Assembly (NCBI RefSeq): GCF_021390325.1
Contig: NZ_JAJUWU010000003.1
Location: 186,001 to 250,000, forward strand
Direction: 5' to 3'
DNA from: Jiella avicenniae
Lineage (GTDB): Bacteria; Pseudomonadota; Alphaproteobacteria; Rhizobiales; Rhizobiaceae
Length of the DNA: 64,000 nt
This document shows, in pieces, positions 1-8,529 of this stretch (position 1 is the first letter of the stretch; each line of letters opens with the position of its first letter). The notes beneath the pieces were generated by a model that had not been told where the DNA came from, made no database searches, and saw only the letters and a program-made list of their open reading frames with translations. A program made the position numbers and the translations under genes.

Positions 1-1767
1 CGCGCCGACCGGAACGCGGAAGAAGAGTTTCGACGTCGCCTGGTCGCCCGAGGTATCGACCGCGAAGAGGCCGTCGGTGCGACCGTGTTCGGGCGACAGT
101 CCGTCGGTCGCCACCCACAGGCGGCCGTCGGCGTCGACGGCGCAGTTGTCCGGCATGCCGAACCAGCCGTTCTTCGTGGTTTCCGTCGAGAAAGTCGCCC
201 CGACTTCGGCCACGGAAGGGTCGCCACACTTCACCAGGATCTCCCAGCGCCCGCTCGTCGCGGCGAAGTCGCCGCCCTCCTCGGCGATCTCGACGATGTG
301 GCCGAAGGCGTTGTCGACGCGCGGATTGGCGGCGTTCGCTTCCTTGCGCTTGGTGTTGTTGGTGAGCATGACGTAGACGCGGCCGGTCTCGCCGTCGGGA
401 CCGATGTCCTCCGGCCGGTCCATCGGCGTCGCGCCGAGGAGATCGGCGGCCTTGCGGGTCTCGATCAGCACGTCGGCCTGGCTCTCGAATCCGTTTTCGG
501 CGGTCAGCGGGCCCTCCCCGAAGGTCAGCGACAGCCAGCTCATCGTGCCGTCCTCCTCGAACCTGGCGACATGGAGCGTGCCGTCGTCGAGAAGGGCCAT
601 GTTGGCGGCGCGATCGTCTGGGTCGTAACGGCCGGCGGTCACGAACTTGTAGACGTAGTCGAAGCGCTCGTCGTCGCCGAGATAGAAGACGACGCGGCCG
701 TCCCTCGCGACGACGTTGTCGGCACCCTCGTGCTTGAAGCGGCCGAGCGCGGTGCGCTTCTTCGGGACCGAGTTCGGGTCGTCGACGTCGACCTCGACGA
801 CCCAGCCGAAGCGGTTCGGCTCGTTCGGCTCTTTGGAGACGTCGAACCGTTCGTGGAAATTGCCCCATTCGTAGGAGCCTTCCGGAACGCCGTAGCGCTC
901 GTAGTTGGCGGCCTCGCGGTGGCCCTCCGGCAGTTCGCCCATGAAGTAGCCGTGGAAGTTCTCTTCCGCCATGATGTAGGTGCCCCACGGCGTGACGCCC
1001 CCGGCACAGTTGTTGACGGTTCCGATCACCTTCTTGCCGGTCGCATCCGCCGAGGTCTTCAGGCGGTCGTGGCCGGCGGCGGGGCCGGTCAATTCCATCT
1101 CGGTGTCGGAGGTGATGCGGCGGTTCCTGGCGCCGTCGCGCACCACCCGCCACTTGCCGCCGTCCTTACGGATCTCGACGATCGTGCCGCCATGGGCAGC
1201 CATCTCGACGTCGACGCGGTTGCGATCGGCCGGAGCGACCTCGACCTTGCCGTCGGCGACCGTCACGATCCCCGGGAACATCAGATGCTCGTTGGTGTAT
1301 TCGTGGTTGACCACGAGCATCCCGTGCTCCGAGGAGCCGTCGATCGGGATGTAGCCGACATAGTCGTTGTTGTAGCCGAACTGTCGGGCCTGCGCCTCGG
1401 GCGTTTGCTTCGTCGGATCGAATTCCGGCGAATCGGCGAACAGCGGATCGCCCCAACGCAGCAGCACGTCGGCGTCATAGCCCTCGGCGACGTGATGGGT
1501 CTCGTCGACGCCTGCCTCGACCTCGGTGAAGGAGAATTGCGGCCCGCTCTGCGCCTTGGCCTTTTCGGCGGTCATCAGCGCCATCGGGCTGACCGTCGCG
1601 GCGATCGCCGTCGCCGCCAGCGAACCGCGCAGGAAGCCGCGGCGGGAGAACCGCGCCGCGATGATCTCGCCCATCGTGCGGTTGCCTGTCGGATTGAGGC
1701 CGTCGCCGTCCGCCTCCTCCAGCCGGCTCGTGCGGAAAACCGAACGGTTCGATGTCTGGTCGTTCAT
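1..1767 (-). CDS. phoX: PhoX-family alkaline phosphatase (DUF839), 3' end cut by window edge
   Basis: A PhoX-type periplasmic phosphatase; the family hydrolyses phosphomonoesters using Ca/Fe cofactors and is usually induced by phosphate starvation. The 589 visible codons start at an ATG whose lagging N-terminus carries a twin-arginine signal, SRRGFLRG at residues 41-48, followed by an Ala-rich hydrophobic stretch, so the protein should be exported folded through Tat. The body has typical DUF839 stretches such as NHEYTNEHLM, NNCAGGVTPWGTY, GRFKHEGA and the late ATDG. The reading frame is open through position 1, so only the last few tens of residues should be missing. The gene stands alone; the next gene upstream (a DMT transporter) is codirectional but 220 bp away, and a possible Pho box lies in that gap. 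Family assignment is confident; substrate range is inferred from the family. Confidence 0.9.
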   Translation of the reverse strand, partial: MNDQTSNRSVFRTSRLEEADGDGLNPTGNRTMGEIIAARFSRRGFLRGSLAATAIAATVSPMALMTAEKAKAQSGPQFSFTEVEAGVDETHHVAEGYDADVLLRWGDPLFADSPEFDPTKQTPEAQARQFGYNNDYVGYIPIDGSSEHGMLVVNHEYTNEHLMFPGIVTVADGKVEVAPADRNRVDVEMAAHGGTIVEIRKDGGKWRVVRDGARNRRITSDTEMELTGPAAGHDRLKTSADATGKKVIGTVNNCAGGVTPWGTYIMAEENFHGYFMGELPEGHREAANYERYGVPEGSYEWGNFHERFDVSKEPNEPNRFGWVVEVDVDDPNSVPKKRTALGRFKHEGADNVVARDGRVVFYLGDDERFDYVYKFVTAGRYDPDDRAANMALLDDGTLHVARFEEDGTMSWLSLTFGEGPLTAENGFESQADVLIETRKAADLLGATPMDRPEDIGPDGETGRVYVMLTNNTKRKEANAANPRVDNAFGHIVEIAEEGGDFAATSGRWEILVKCGDPSVAEVGATFSTETTKNGWFGMPDNCAVDADGRLWVATDGLSPEHGRTDGLFAVDTSGDQATSKLFFRVPVGA

Positions 1768-1860
1768 CTCAGATACCCCGTTGTCGAAATGCGTCCGCCG
1801 CAACCGGTCGATCGCCGACCTCGCGAGTTTCGAACGCTTCCAGAGTGGTATGGATTCGAC

Positions 1861-1878
1861 GTAACAGGATCGTGACGC
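1861..1878 (-). promoter_or_regulatory. candidate Pho box upstream of phoX
   Basis: Read on the minus strand this is GCGTCAC-GATC-CTGTTAC: two 7-bp half sites spaced 11 bp start to start, matching the PhoB consensus CTGTCA(T/C) at 5/7 and 6/7 positions. It lies about 95 bp upstream of the phoX start codon. The spacing is what PhoB needs; the first half site is weak, so this is a suggestion only. The rest of the 1768-1987 gap shows no gene. Confidence 0.45.
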
Positions 1879-1987
1879 AGGCGGCCGGGACGGGGCGGAC
1901 GAGGGCTGCGACGGGCCGAAACGGACGCGGCTGCGATGCCGCCGGAGGGCGGCGGAGATCGCGATGTCGGCCCGATGATCGGAGCTG

Positions 1988-2938
1988 TCAGCTGCCGCCG
2001 GGCGGCGAGACGCGGCGTGCCTTTCGCCGCTCGATGCCGAGCCGATGCTCGCGCCAGATGATGAAGATCCCGGCCGAGACGACGATCGCGGCACCGAGGA
2101 CCGTCGTCCATGCCAGAGGATCGCCGAAGAGGAAGACCCCGATGGCAATGGCGAGGATCAGCGAGGTGTATTCGAAGGGCGCGATCGTCGAGGTGTCGGC
2201 GTAGCGGTAGCTCGCCGTCAGGAGCAGCTGGCCGACGCCGCCGAAAAGCCCGGCCACGACGAGCGCCGCCGCCTCGCGTGGGGCGGGAACGACCCAGCCG
2301 AAGGGAGCCGACAGAAGCGCCAGGAGCGACGAGGTCAGGGAGAAGTAGACGACGATCGTCGCGGTCTTCTCCTTCTTGACCAGCCGCCGGATCTGGATCA
2401 TCGCGACGGCGGCGAAGCAGGCGGCGCCGAGCGCGCCGAGGGCACCCAGCGCTTCGGCGCCGCCGATCCCGCCCGCCGAAAAGAGGCTGAGATTGGGCGC
2501 CGTCACGACGCAGACGCCGACGAGGCCGATCGCCACCGCGGTCCAGCGATAGGCCCGCACGACCTCCTTCAGGAAGATCGCCGCGAAGACCACCGTCAGA
2601 AGCGGCGCCGCGTAGGAGATCGAGATCCACTCCGGATAGGGTAGCCGCGCCAGGGAGTAAAACGACAGGATCATCGAGGTGACGCCGACCAGCCCGCGCA
2701 GCATGTGGCCCGGCAGGTCGTCGGTCACCAGCGAGCGCCGCAGGTCACCGAGCCAGGCGAGGTAGATGACGACCGGGATCAGCGCGAAGAACGAGCGGAA
2801 GAAGACCACTTCGCCGGGCGGAACATCCTCTCCGACGGACTTGATCAGGGTCTGCATCGCGACGAAGACGACGACGGAAATGCATTTCAGGCCGATCCCC
2901 AGCGTGGGGTTCGGGTCTACCGGCGGCGACATCGCCAT
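1988..2938 (-). CDS. EamA/DMT-superfamily transporter
   Basis: A 316-residue inner-membrane protein of the drug/metabolite transporter superfamily. It has about ten hydrophobic segments arranged as two EamA repeats, for example ISVVVFVAMQTLIKSV near residue 20 and a second repeat starting around residue 165 after a short KKEK cytoplasmic loop. Family members export small metabolites or take up nucleotide-like compounds; nothing in the sequence fixes the substrate here. ATG at 2938 is chosen, with a second ATG two codons in. The C-terminus is basic (ERRKARRVS), consistent with a cytoplasmic end. It is flanked by codirectional genes with gaps of about 200 bp on both sides, so it is probably monocistronic. 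Confidence 0.85.
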   Translation of the reverse strand: MAMSPPVDPNPTLGIGLKCISVVVFVAMQTLIKSVGEDVPPGEVVFFRSFFALIPVVIYLAWLGDLRRSLVTDDLPGHMLRGLVGVTSMILSFYSLARLPYPEWISISYAAPLLTVVFAAIFLKEVVRAYRWTAVAIGLVGVCVVTAPNLSLFSAGGIGGAEALGALGALGAACFAAVAMIQIRRLVKKEKTATIVVYFSLTSSLLALLSAPFGWVVPAPREAAALVVAGLFGGVGQLLLTASYRYADTSTIAPFEYTSLILAIAIGVFLFGDPLAWTTVLGAAIVVSAGIFIIWREHRLGIERRKARRVSPPGGS

Positions 2939-3091
2939 GGTCTGTTTTCTGCCTGCGGCGGTTGGGGCGCGCAGACACCTTCGTTCTCGATCGGAAAGAC
3001 GCCGCCCGCGGGGATCTGCGACGGCGGATCGGCGCCGGGCGAAATGAGGTTCTAGAAGAAAACTGAACAGAAATGGTTACGATTGTCCTGA

Positions 3092-3121
3092 CGCGTCGCC
3101 GATCTTCTCGGCGGCGACGCG
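3092..3121 (-). terminator. GC-rich hairpin after the CoxL-like gene
   Basis: Perfect 10-bp inverted repeat, CGCGTCGCCG and CGGCGACGCG, around a 10-nt loop. It starts about 20 bp past the stop codon of the CoxL-like gene on the minus strand. No T-run follows, so intrinsic termination is uncertain; it could act as an RNA 3'-end stabiliser. Confidence 0.4.
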
Positions 3122-3140
3122 CCGTGTTTCGGCCGGTCGC

Positions 3141-5450
3141 TCAGACCGCAGCAGCCGCACCTTTCAGCGCGTCCCATACCCTGGAGGGCGTTGCCGGCAT
3201 GTCGATGTGGTCGACGCCGGCCGGCCTCAGCGCATCGGCGACGGCGTTCATCACCGCCGGAGCGGCCCCGATCGTTCCCGCCTCGCCGGCGCCCTTGATG
3301 CCGAGGGCGTTGGTCGTCGAGGGCACGTTGCGGGTCTTGAAGTCGAACATCGGCAGGTCCCAGGCGCGCGGCATGGCGTAGTCCATGAAGCTCGCCGAGA
3401 CGAGCTGGCCGTCCGGCGAATAGACCGTGTCCTCCATCAGCGCCTGGCCGAGCCCCTGGGCGACGCCGCCGTGGATCTGGCCGGCGAGCAGCATCGGGTT
3501 CACCGTCACGCCGAAATCGTCGACGATCGTGTAGGCGACGATTTCGACGGCACCCGTTTCAGCGTCGATCTCGACCTCGCAGATATGTGTGCCGTTCGGA
3601 TAGGTGCATTCGTCTTGCTTGAACTCGCCCGTCGCCTTCAGGTCGTCCGGGCTCTTGGCGGCCGCCGCAAGTGCAGCGAAGTCGATGGCGCGGTCCGTGC
3701 CGGCGACGCGGGCGAAGCCGCCCTCGATCTCGATGTCGGCGGCTGCCGCCTCGAGTTCGTCCGAGGCGAGCTTCTTGATCTTCTCCGCCAGCGCCTGGCT
3801 GGCGCGCCGCACCGAGACGGCGCCGAGCGGGATCGAGCGCGAGCCGCCGGTGCCGCCGCCGGTCGGCGTGTCGTCCGTGTCGCCCTGGCGCACGTCGATC
3901 CTGTCGTAATCGAGCTTGAGCGCCTCGGCGACGAACTGGGCATAGGCCGTCGCATGGCCCTGGCCGTTCGTCTGGGTGCCGATCTTGACGCTCACCCGGC
4001 CGTCCGAATGGAGCTCGGTATAGGCCGGCTCGGAGCCCGGAAAGGCGCAGGCCTCGACATAGGTCGCCATGCCGATGCCGCGCAGCTTGCCCTTGCCGGC
4101 TGCCGCGGCGCGCCGGGTCTCGAAGTCGTCCCAGCCCGACCGGCGCATGCCCTCCGCCATGTGGCCGGCGAAATCGCCGGTGTCGTAGAGCCGGCCGAAG
4201 GCGGTCTTGTAGGGAAGCTGCTCCGGCTTGATGAAGTTCTTGCGCCGGATCTCGTCGCGCCCGACGCCGAGCTCGGCGGCGCATTTGTCGACCAGCCGCT
4301 CGATCAGATAGGCCGCTTCCGGGCGCCCGGCGCCGCGATAGGCGTCGACCGGCACGGTGTTGGTGTAATAGACGTCGCAGGCGACGTCGATCGCCGGAAT
4401 GTCGTAGAGGCCGGTGGCCATCGACATGCCGAACCAGGGGATCATCGGCCCGTATTGCGAGGAATAGGCGCCGAGATTGGCAGCGATGCGGATCTTGAGG
4501 CCGGTGAAGCGGCCCTCCGCGTCGATCGCCATCTCGCCGGAGACGACGTTGTCGCGCCCATGGGTGTCGGTCACGAAATGCTCGCCGCGGTCGGCGGTCC
4601 ACTTCACCGGCCGGCCGATTTTCTTGCCGGCGAAGAGCACCAGGGCGTATTCGCGATAGAGGAAGGCCTTGGTGCCGAAGCCGCCGCCGACGTCGCGGGT
4701 GAGAACGCGGATCTTCGACGGGTCGACCTTGAAGACGACCTTGGCCAGAGTGTCGCGCAGGCCGTGGACGCCCTGGCTGCCGGAGGTCAGGAGATAACGG
4801 TCCTCGCCCTCGACATATTCGCCGATCGCCGAGCGGACTTCCATGTAGTTGCAGACGAGCCGGTTCTGGACGAGATCGATCCGCACGGTCCGGGCGGCGG
4901 CCTCGAACGCCGCCCCGGTCGCGGCGACGTCGCCGACATGCATGCGGCCGGCGACGTTGCTGCCGGCTTCCGGCCAGACCAGCGGAGCCCCCTCGCCCAT
5001 CACCGCCTCGAGATCCGCCACGGCGTCGAGCGGCTCGTACTCGACCGCGACGAGTTCCGCCGCGTCCTTCGCCTGCATCGCCGTGTCCGCGACGACGAAG
5101 GCGACGGCGTCGCCGACGTGCCGCACGGTGTCCTTGCAAAGGACCGGGGCGTTGCGTGCCGCAAACGGGTTGCCGTCGGCCATGGCGGGCTTGCCGAGGC
5201 AGGGAATGTCGCCGAGTTCGGCGACGTCGGCATGGGTCAGCACCAGACGGACGCCCGGGGCCGCCTTCGCCGCTTCCAGATCGGCGATGGTGAAGCGGGC
5301 GCTCGCATGCGGCGAGCGCACCACGGCCGCATGCAGCATGTCCGGCCGGCTCTCGTCGTCGGTGTACTGGCCCGCGCCGCGGATCAGGCGGTCGTCCTCG
5401 AGGCGCAGCACGGAGGCGCCGAGGCCAAATTTCGGTGTCATGACGGTCAT
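3141..5450 (-). CDS. molybdopterin-binding large subunit, xanthine dehydrogenase/CoxL family (not form I CODH)
   Basis: A 769-residue large subunit of the molybdenum hydroxylase family (aldehyde oxidase, xanthine dehydrogenase, CO dehydrogenase large subunit). The N-terminal ald_Xan_dh domain begins at GASVLRLEDDRLIRGAGQY. The active-site loop reads AYRGAGRPEAAY, not the AYXCSFR loop of true form I CO dehydrogenase, so the substrate is unknown and unlikely to be CO. The C-terminal GAGEAGTIGA carries the conserved catalytic Glu. ATG at 5450 is chosen because GGGGAA lies about 8 bp upstream and homology begins directly after; the frame is open further upstream but is not family-like. Partners for the FAD and 2Fe-2S subunits are absent: downstream is a transporter and upstream is divergent pepN. 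The enzyme must use subunits encoded elsewhere or act differently. Confidence 0.9.
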   Translation of the reverse strand: MTVMTPKFGLGASVLRLEDDRLIRGAGQYTDDESRPDMLHAAVVRSPHASARFTIADLEAAKAAPGVRLVLTHADVAELGDIPCLGKPAMADGNPFAARNAPVLCKDTVRHVGDAVAFVVADTAMQAKDAAELVAVEYEPLDAVADLEAVMGEGAPLVWPEAGSNVAGRMHVGDVAATGAAFEAAARTVRIDLVQNRLVCNYMEVRSAIGEYVEGEDRYLLTSGSQGVHGLRDTLAKVVFKVDPSKIRVLTRDVGGGFGTKAFLYREYALVLFAGKKIGRPVKWTADRGEHFVTDTHGRDNVVSGEMAIDAEGRFTGLKIRIAANLGAYSSQYGPMIPWFGMSMATGLYDIPAIDVACDVYYTNTVPVDAYRGAGRPEAAYLIERLVDKCAAELGVGRDEIRRKNFIKPEQLPYKTAFGRLYDTGDFAGHMAEGMRRSGWDDFETRRAAAAGKGKLRGIGMATYVEACAFPGSEPAYTELHSDGRVSVKIGTQTNGQGHATAYAQFVAEALKLDYDRIDVRQGDTDDTPTGGGTGGSRSIPLGAVSVRRASQALAEKIKKLASDELEAAAADIEIEGGFARVAGTDRAIDFAALAAAAKSPDDLKATGEFKQDECTYPNGTHICEVEIDAETGAVEIVAYTIVDDFGVTVNPMLLAGQIHGGVAQGLGQALMEDTVYSPDGQLVSASFMDYAMPRAWDLPMFDFKTRNVPSTTNALGIKGAGEAGTIGAAPAVMNAVADALRPAGVDHIDMPATPSRVWDALKGAAAAV

Positions 5451-5743
5451 GGCGAATTCCCCCGGGAGACGAACGATCGTGTCGGCCAGCACTGGCGATC
5501 GCGACAGCGCAGCCCATCGAGCGAAGCATTCCCGGAAGGACTTCGCGCGATGGGTCTTGTCGACAATTATTGCACGAGAGGACTCCCGTCGAGGGCGGCG
5601 GCGCCGCAAGGGCGAAGAACCTCGTCCCGCATCTCCGCTTTCCGGCTTCGAGGCCGACGGCGCAGGCGACGACTTGCGCTTCGCGGCGGCAAGGCTCATT
5701 GCGAACGGGAAGACCTCGCCACCGCGACGAAAGGACAGCACCG
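5451..5743. other. divergent intergenic region, CoxL-like gene / pepN
   Basis: 293 bp between two divergent genes. It must hold both promoters. I see no confident -35/-10 pair, repeat or small gene; the only clear element is the AAGGA ribosome site for pepN at 5731-5735. Confidence 0.5.
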
Positions 5744-8398
5744 ATGCAACGCACCGAAGACGGCCAGATCGTGAAGCTCACCGACTACCGGCCGACCGAC
5801 TTCGTCCTTCGCGGCGTCGACATGACGCTGAAACTGTTCGAGGGCCATACCGACGTCGTGACGATCCTGTCGCTCGAACGCCGCGAAGGCGTTCCCGCCG
5901 ACGCGCCGCTCAGCCTCGACGGCGACGAGCTGATCCTGGCGAGCATCGCCATCGACGGCGAGACGCTTGCCCCCGCGCGCTACGAAGCGACGCCGGAGAG
6001 GCTGGTCGTCAGGCAGCTTCCCGAGACCGGCAACTTCGAACTCCGGCTGGAGACGCGGATCGCCCCGGAGGAGAACACCAAGCTGATGGGGCTCTACCGT
6101 TCCAACGGGATCTGGTGCACGCAGTGCGAGGCCGAGGGTTTCCGCCGCATCACCTATTTTCCCGACCGGCCGGACGTGCTGGCGCCCTACAGGGTGCGGA
6201 TCGAGGCCGAGAAGGCGGTTGCGCCGGTGCTTCTGTCGAACGGCAATCCGATCGAATCCGGCGAGCTTCCCGAAGGCCGGCACTATGCCGTCTGGGACGA
6301 CCCGTTCAACAAACCGTCCTATCTCTTCGCCGTCGTCGCCGGCGATCTCGACGCGCTGCACGACAGCTTCGTGACGACGAGCGGCCGGACGGTGTCGCTG
6401 GGCGTCTATACGGAGAAGGGTCGCGCTCCCCAGGCAGCCTACGCCATGGACGCGCTGAAGCGCTCGATGGCCTGGGACGAGCGGCGCTTCGGCCGGGAGT
6501 ACGACCTCGACGTCTTCAACGTCGTCGCCATCGCCGACTTCAACATGGGGGCGATGGAGAACAAGGGGCTCAACGTCTTCAACCACAAATACGTCCTCCT
6601 CGACCAGGACATCGCCACCGACACGGATTACGCCGGCGTCGAGACGGTCATCGCCCACGAATATTTCCACAACTGGACGGGCAACCGCATCACCTGCCGC
6701 GACTGGTTCCAGCTGTGTCTGAAGGAAGGGCTGACGGTCTATCGCGACCAGGAGTTTTCCGCCGACGAACGCGAGCCGACGGTGCAGCGCATCGCCTCGG
6801 TCCGGCGGCTGAAGGCGCATCAGTTCCCCGAGGACCAGGGCCCGCTGCAGCATCCGGTGCGTCCCGGCGAATACCGCGAGATCAACAACTTCTACACGGC
6901 GACGGTCTACGACAAGGGCGCCGAGGTGGTGCGGATGATCGCCACGCTGCTGGGCGCGGCGGACTTCCGCAAGGGCATGGATCTCTATTTCGAGCGCCAT
7001 GACGGCGATGCGGCGACGATCGAGGATTTCGTCGCCTGTTTCGAGGCCGCCTCCGGCCTCGATCTGTCGCAGTTCGCGCTCTGGTACGCACAGGCCGGCA
7101 CGCCCACCCTCTCCGTGACGGAACGCTGGGACCCGGAGGAGAGGCGGCACACGGTCAAGCTTCGCCAGAGCCTGACGCAGGGCGCCGCCGGAACCGGCAC
7201 GGAGCCGATGGTGCTGCCTGTCCGCTTCGGGCTCGTCGGCGGCAACGGCGAGGACAGGCAGGCAGCGGCCGAAGTTTCCGGTGAGGCGCGGCTGAAAGAC
7301 GACGTGATCGTCCTCACCGGACGGGAGGCGACGATCACCTTCGGCGGCCTGTCCGACCGGCCCTACCTCTCGGTCCTGCGGGACTTCTCCGCGCCGGTCA
7401 TGCTCGAACACGAGCAGAGCGAGGCCGAAAGGCTCGCCCTCGGTCGGCTCGACCCCAATCTCTTCAACCGCTGGCGGGCCCTCGACGACTTGATCGCCGA
7501 GGCGTTGACCACTGCGGCGCGGCGCCCCCTCGGCGACGGCGAACCGGCGTTGAAGGCCGCGATCGTCGACGCCCTTCTGGCCTCGGCCGACGACGAAGAC
7601 CTCGCGCCGGCCTTCCGGGCCCAGGCGCTCACCCTGCCGGGCGAGAGCGACGTCGCGAGGCAGATGCGCGAGAACGTCGATCCCGACCGGGTGCACGAGG
7701 TGGTCGATGCCGCCCGCGTCACGATCGGCGCGAAGGGCCTTGCCATGTTCGAGCGTCTCAGTGCCGGAGCGTCCGCAACGGAAGCCTTCTCGCCGGATGC
7801 CGAAAGCGCCGGGCGCCGGGCCCTCGCCAACGCCGCCCTCGCCTATCGCTGCGCCGCGACCGGCGACCCGGACGCCGCCGTCGCCCAGTACCGCGCGGCG
7901 AGCAACATGACCGACCGGCTAGGCGCCCTGGCGATCCTCGCCCACCGCTTCGCCGGCGAGGCGGCCAGCGAAAGCGCCCTCGACGACTTCTTCCGGCGTT
8001 ACGAACGCGACGATCTCGTTCTCGACAAATGGTTCGCGCTGCAAGCCACCGCACCGACATACACCGCCGTCGAGACGGTCGAGCGCCTCGCCAACCATCC
8101 GCGCTTCACAATGCGCAATCCGAACCGCGTCCGCACCGTCCTCGGCAGCTTCGCCGCCGGCAACCAGGTCGCCTTCCACCGTCCCGACGGCGCGGGCTAC
8201 CGGTGGGTCGCGGAGAAGCTCGCCTCCCTCGACCGGATCAATCCGCAGATTGCCGCCCGGATCGCCACGACTTTCCGCGCCTGGCGGAGCTTCGAGCCGG
8301 CCCGGCGGGCCAAACTCGACGAGACCCTGCGTCAACTCTCTGAAATAAAAGGACTTTCCAAAGATCTGCAGGATATTGTGGATCGCTCACGGAAATAA
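5744..8398 (+). CDS. pepN: aminopeptidase N (M1 zinc metallopeptidase)
   Basis: An 884-residue cytosolic aminopeptidase that removes N-terminal residues from peptides. The exopeptidase signature NMGAMENKG precedes the zinc site HEYFHNW (H305, E306, H309), and the third ligand is E328 in LKEGLTVYRDQE, exactly the HEXXH-X18-E spacing of family M1. Length and the C-terminal helical domain match bacterial PepN (about 870 residues). The start is ATG 5744 with AAGGA eight bases upstream; the frame is open further 5' but that part is not family-like. It stands alone: the neighbour upstream is divergent, and the kinase downstream starts 131 bp after the stop with its own Shine-Dalgarno sequence. The final codons are AT-richer than the body, without consequence. 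Confidence 0.97.
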   Translation: MQRTEDGQIVKLTDYRPTDFVLRGVDMTLKLFEGHTDVVTILSLERREGVPADAPLSLDGDELILASIAIDGETLAPARYEATPERLVVRQLPETGNFELRLETRIAPEENTKLMGLYRSNGIWCTQCEAEGFRRITYFPDRPDVLAPYRVRIEAEKAVAPVLLSNGNPIESGELPEGRHYAVWDDPFNKPSYLFAVVAGDLDALHDSFVTTSGRTVSLGVYTEKGRAPQAAYAMDALKRSMAWDERRFGREYDLDVFNVVAIADFNMGAMENKGLNVFNHKYVLLDQDIATDTDYAGVETVIAHEYFHNWTGNRITCRDWFQLCLKEGLTVYRDQEFSADEREPTVQRIASVRRLKAHQFPEDQGPLQHPVRPGEYREINNFYTATVYDKGAEVVRMIATLLGAADFRKGMDLYFERHDGDAATIEDFVACFEAASGLDLSQFALWYAQAGTPTLSVTERWDPEERRHTVKLRQSLTQGAAGTGTEPMVLPVRFGLVGGNGEDRQAAAEVSGEARLKDDVIVLTGREATITFGGLSDRPYLSVLRDFSAPVMLEHEQSEAERLALGRLDPNLFNRWRALDDLIAEALTTAARRPLGDGEPALKAAIVDALLASADDEDLAPAFRAQALTLPGESDVARQMRENVDPDRVHEVVDAARVTIGAKGLAMFERLSAGASATEAFSPDAESAGRRALANAALAYRCAATGDPDAAVAQYRAASNMTDRLGALAILAHRFAGEAASESALDDFFRRYERDDLVLDKWFALQATAPTYTAVETVERLANHPRFTMRNPNRVRTVLGSFAAGNQVAFHRPDGAGYRWVAEKLASLDRINPQIAARIATTFRAWRSFEPARRAKLDETLRQLSEIKGLSKDLQDIVDRSRK

Positions 8399-8529
8399 TC
8401 GTCCGACTTGTTGAAAAATTTACGCATCCGAGTCCGTCAGCTATGGACAAGGCGATTCGTGTCTGATCAATTCAATACGATTCGGTAATGCGGATGCCGA
8501 ATTGTTGATGCGGCGACGAGGGGACTTTG

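Noticed and set aside
85-1875. 596-codon plus-strand open frame over phoX
   Set aside because: It is antisense to the PhoX gene, which has a Tat motif and a clear family match; the long frame is a by-product of GC-rich codon use.
3141-5450. True carbon monoxide dehydrogenase large subunit
   Set aside because: The active-site loop AYRGAGR lacks the cysteine loop of form I CODH and no coxM/coxS genes are adjacent.
3207-5774. 855-codon plus-strand open frame opposite the CoxL-like gene
   Set aside because: Low-complexity Arg/Ala/Gly-rich translation with no domain; it is the antisense shadow of a confidently identified gene.
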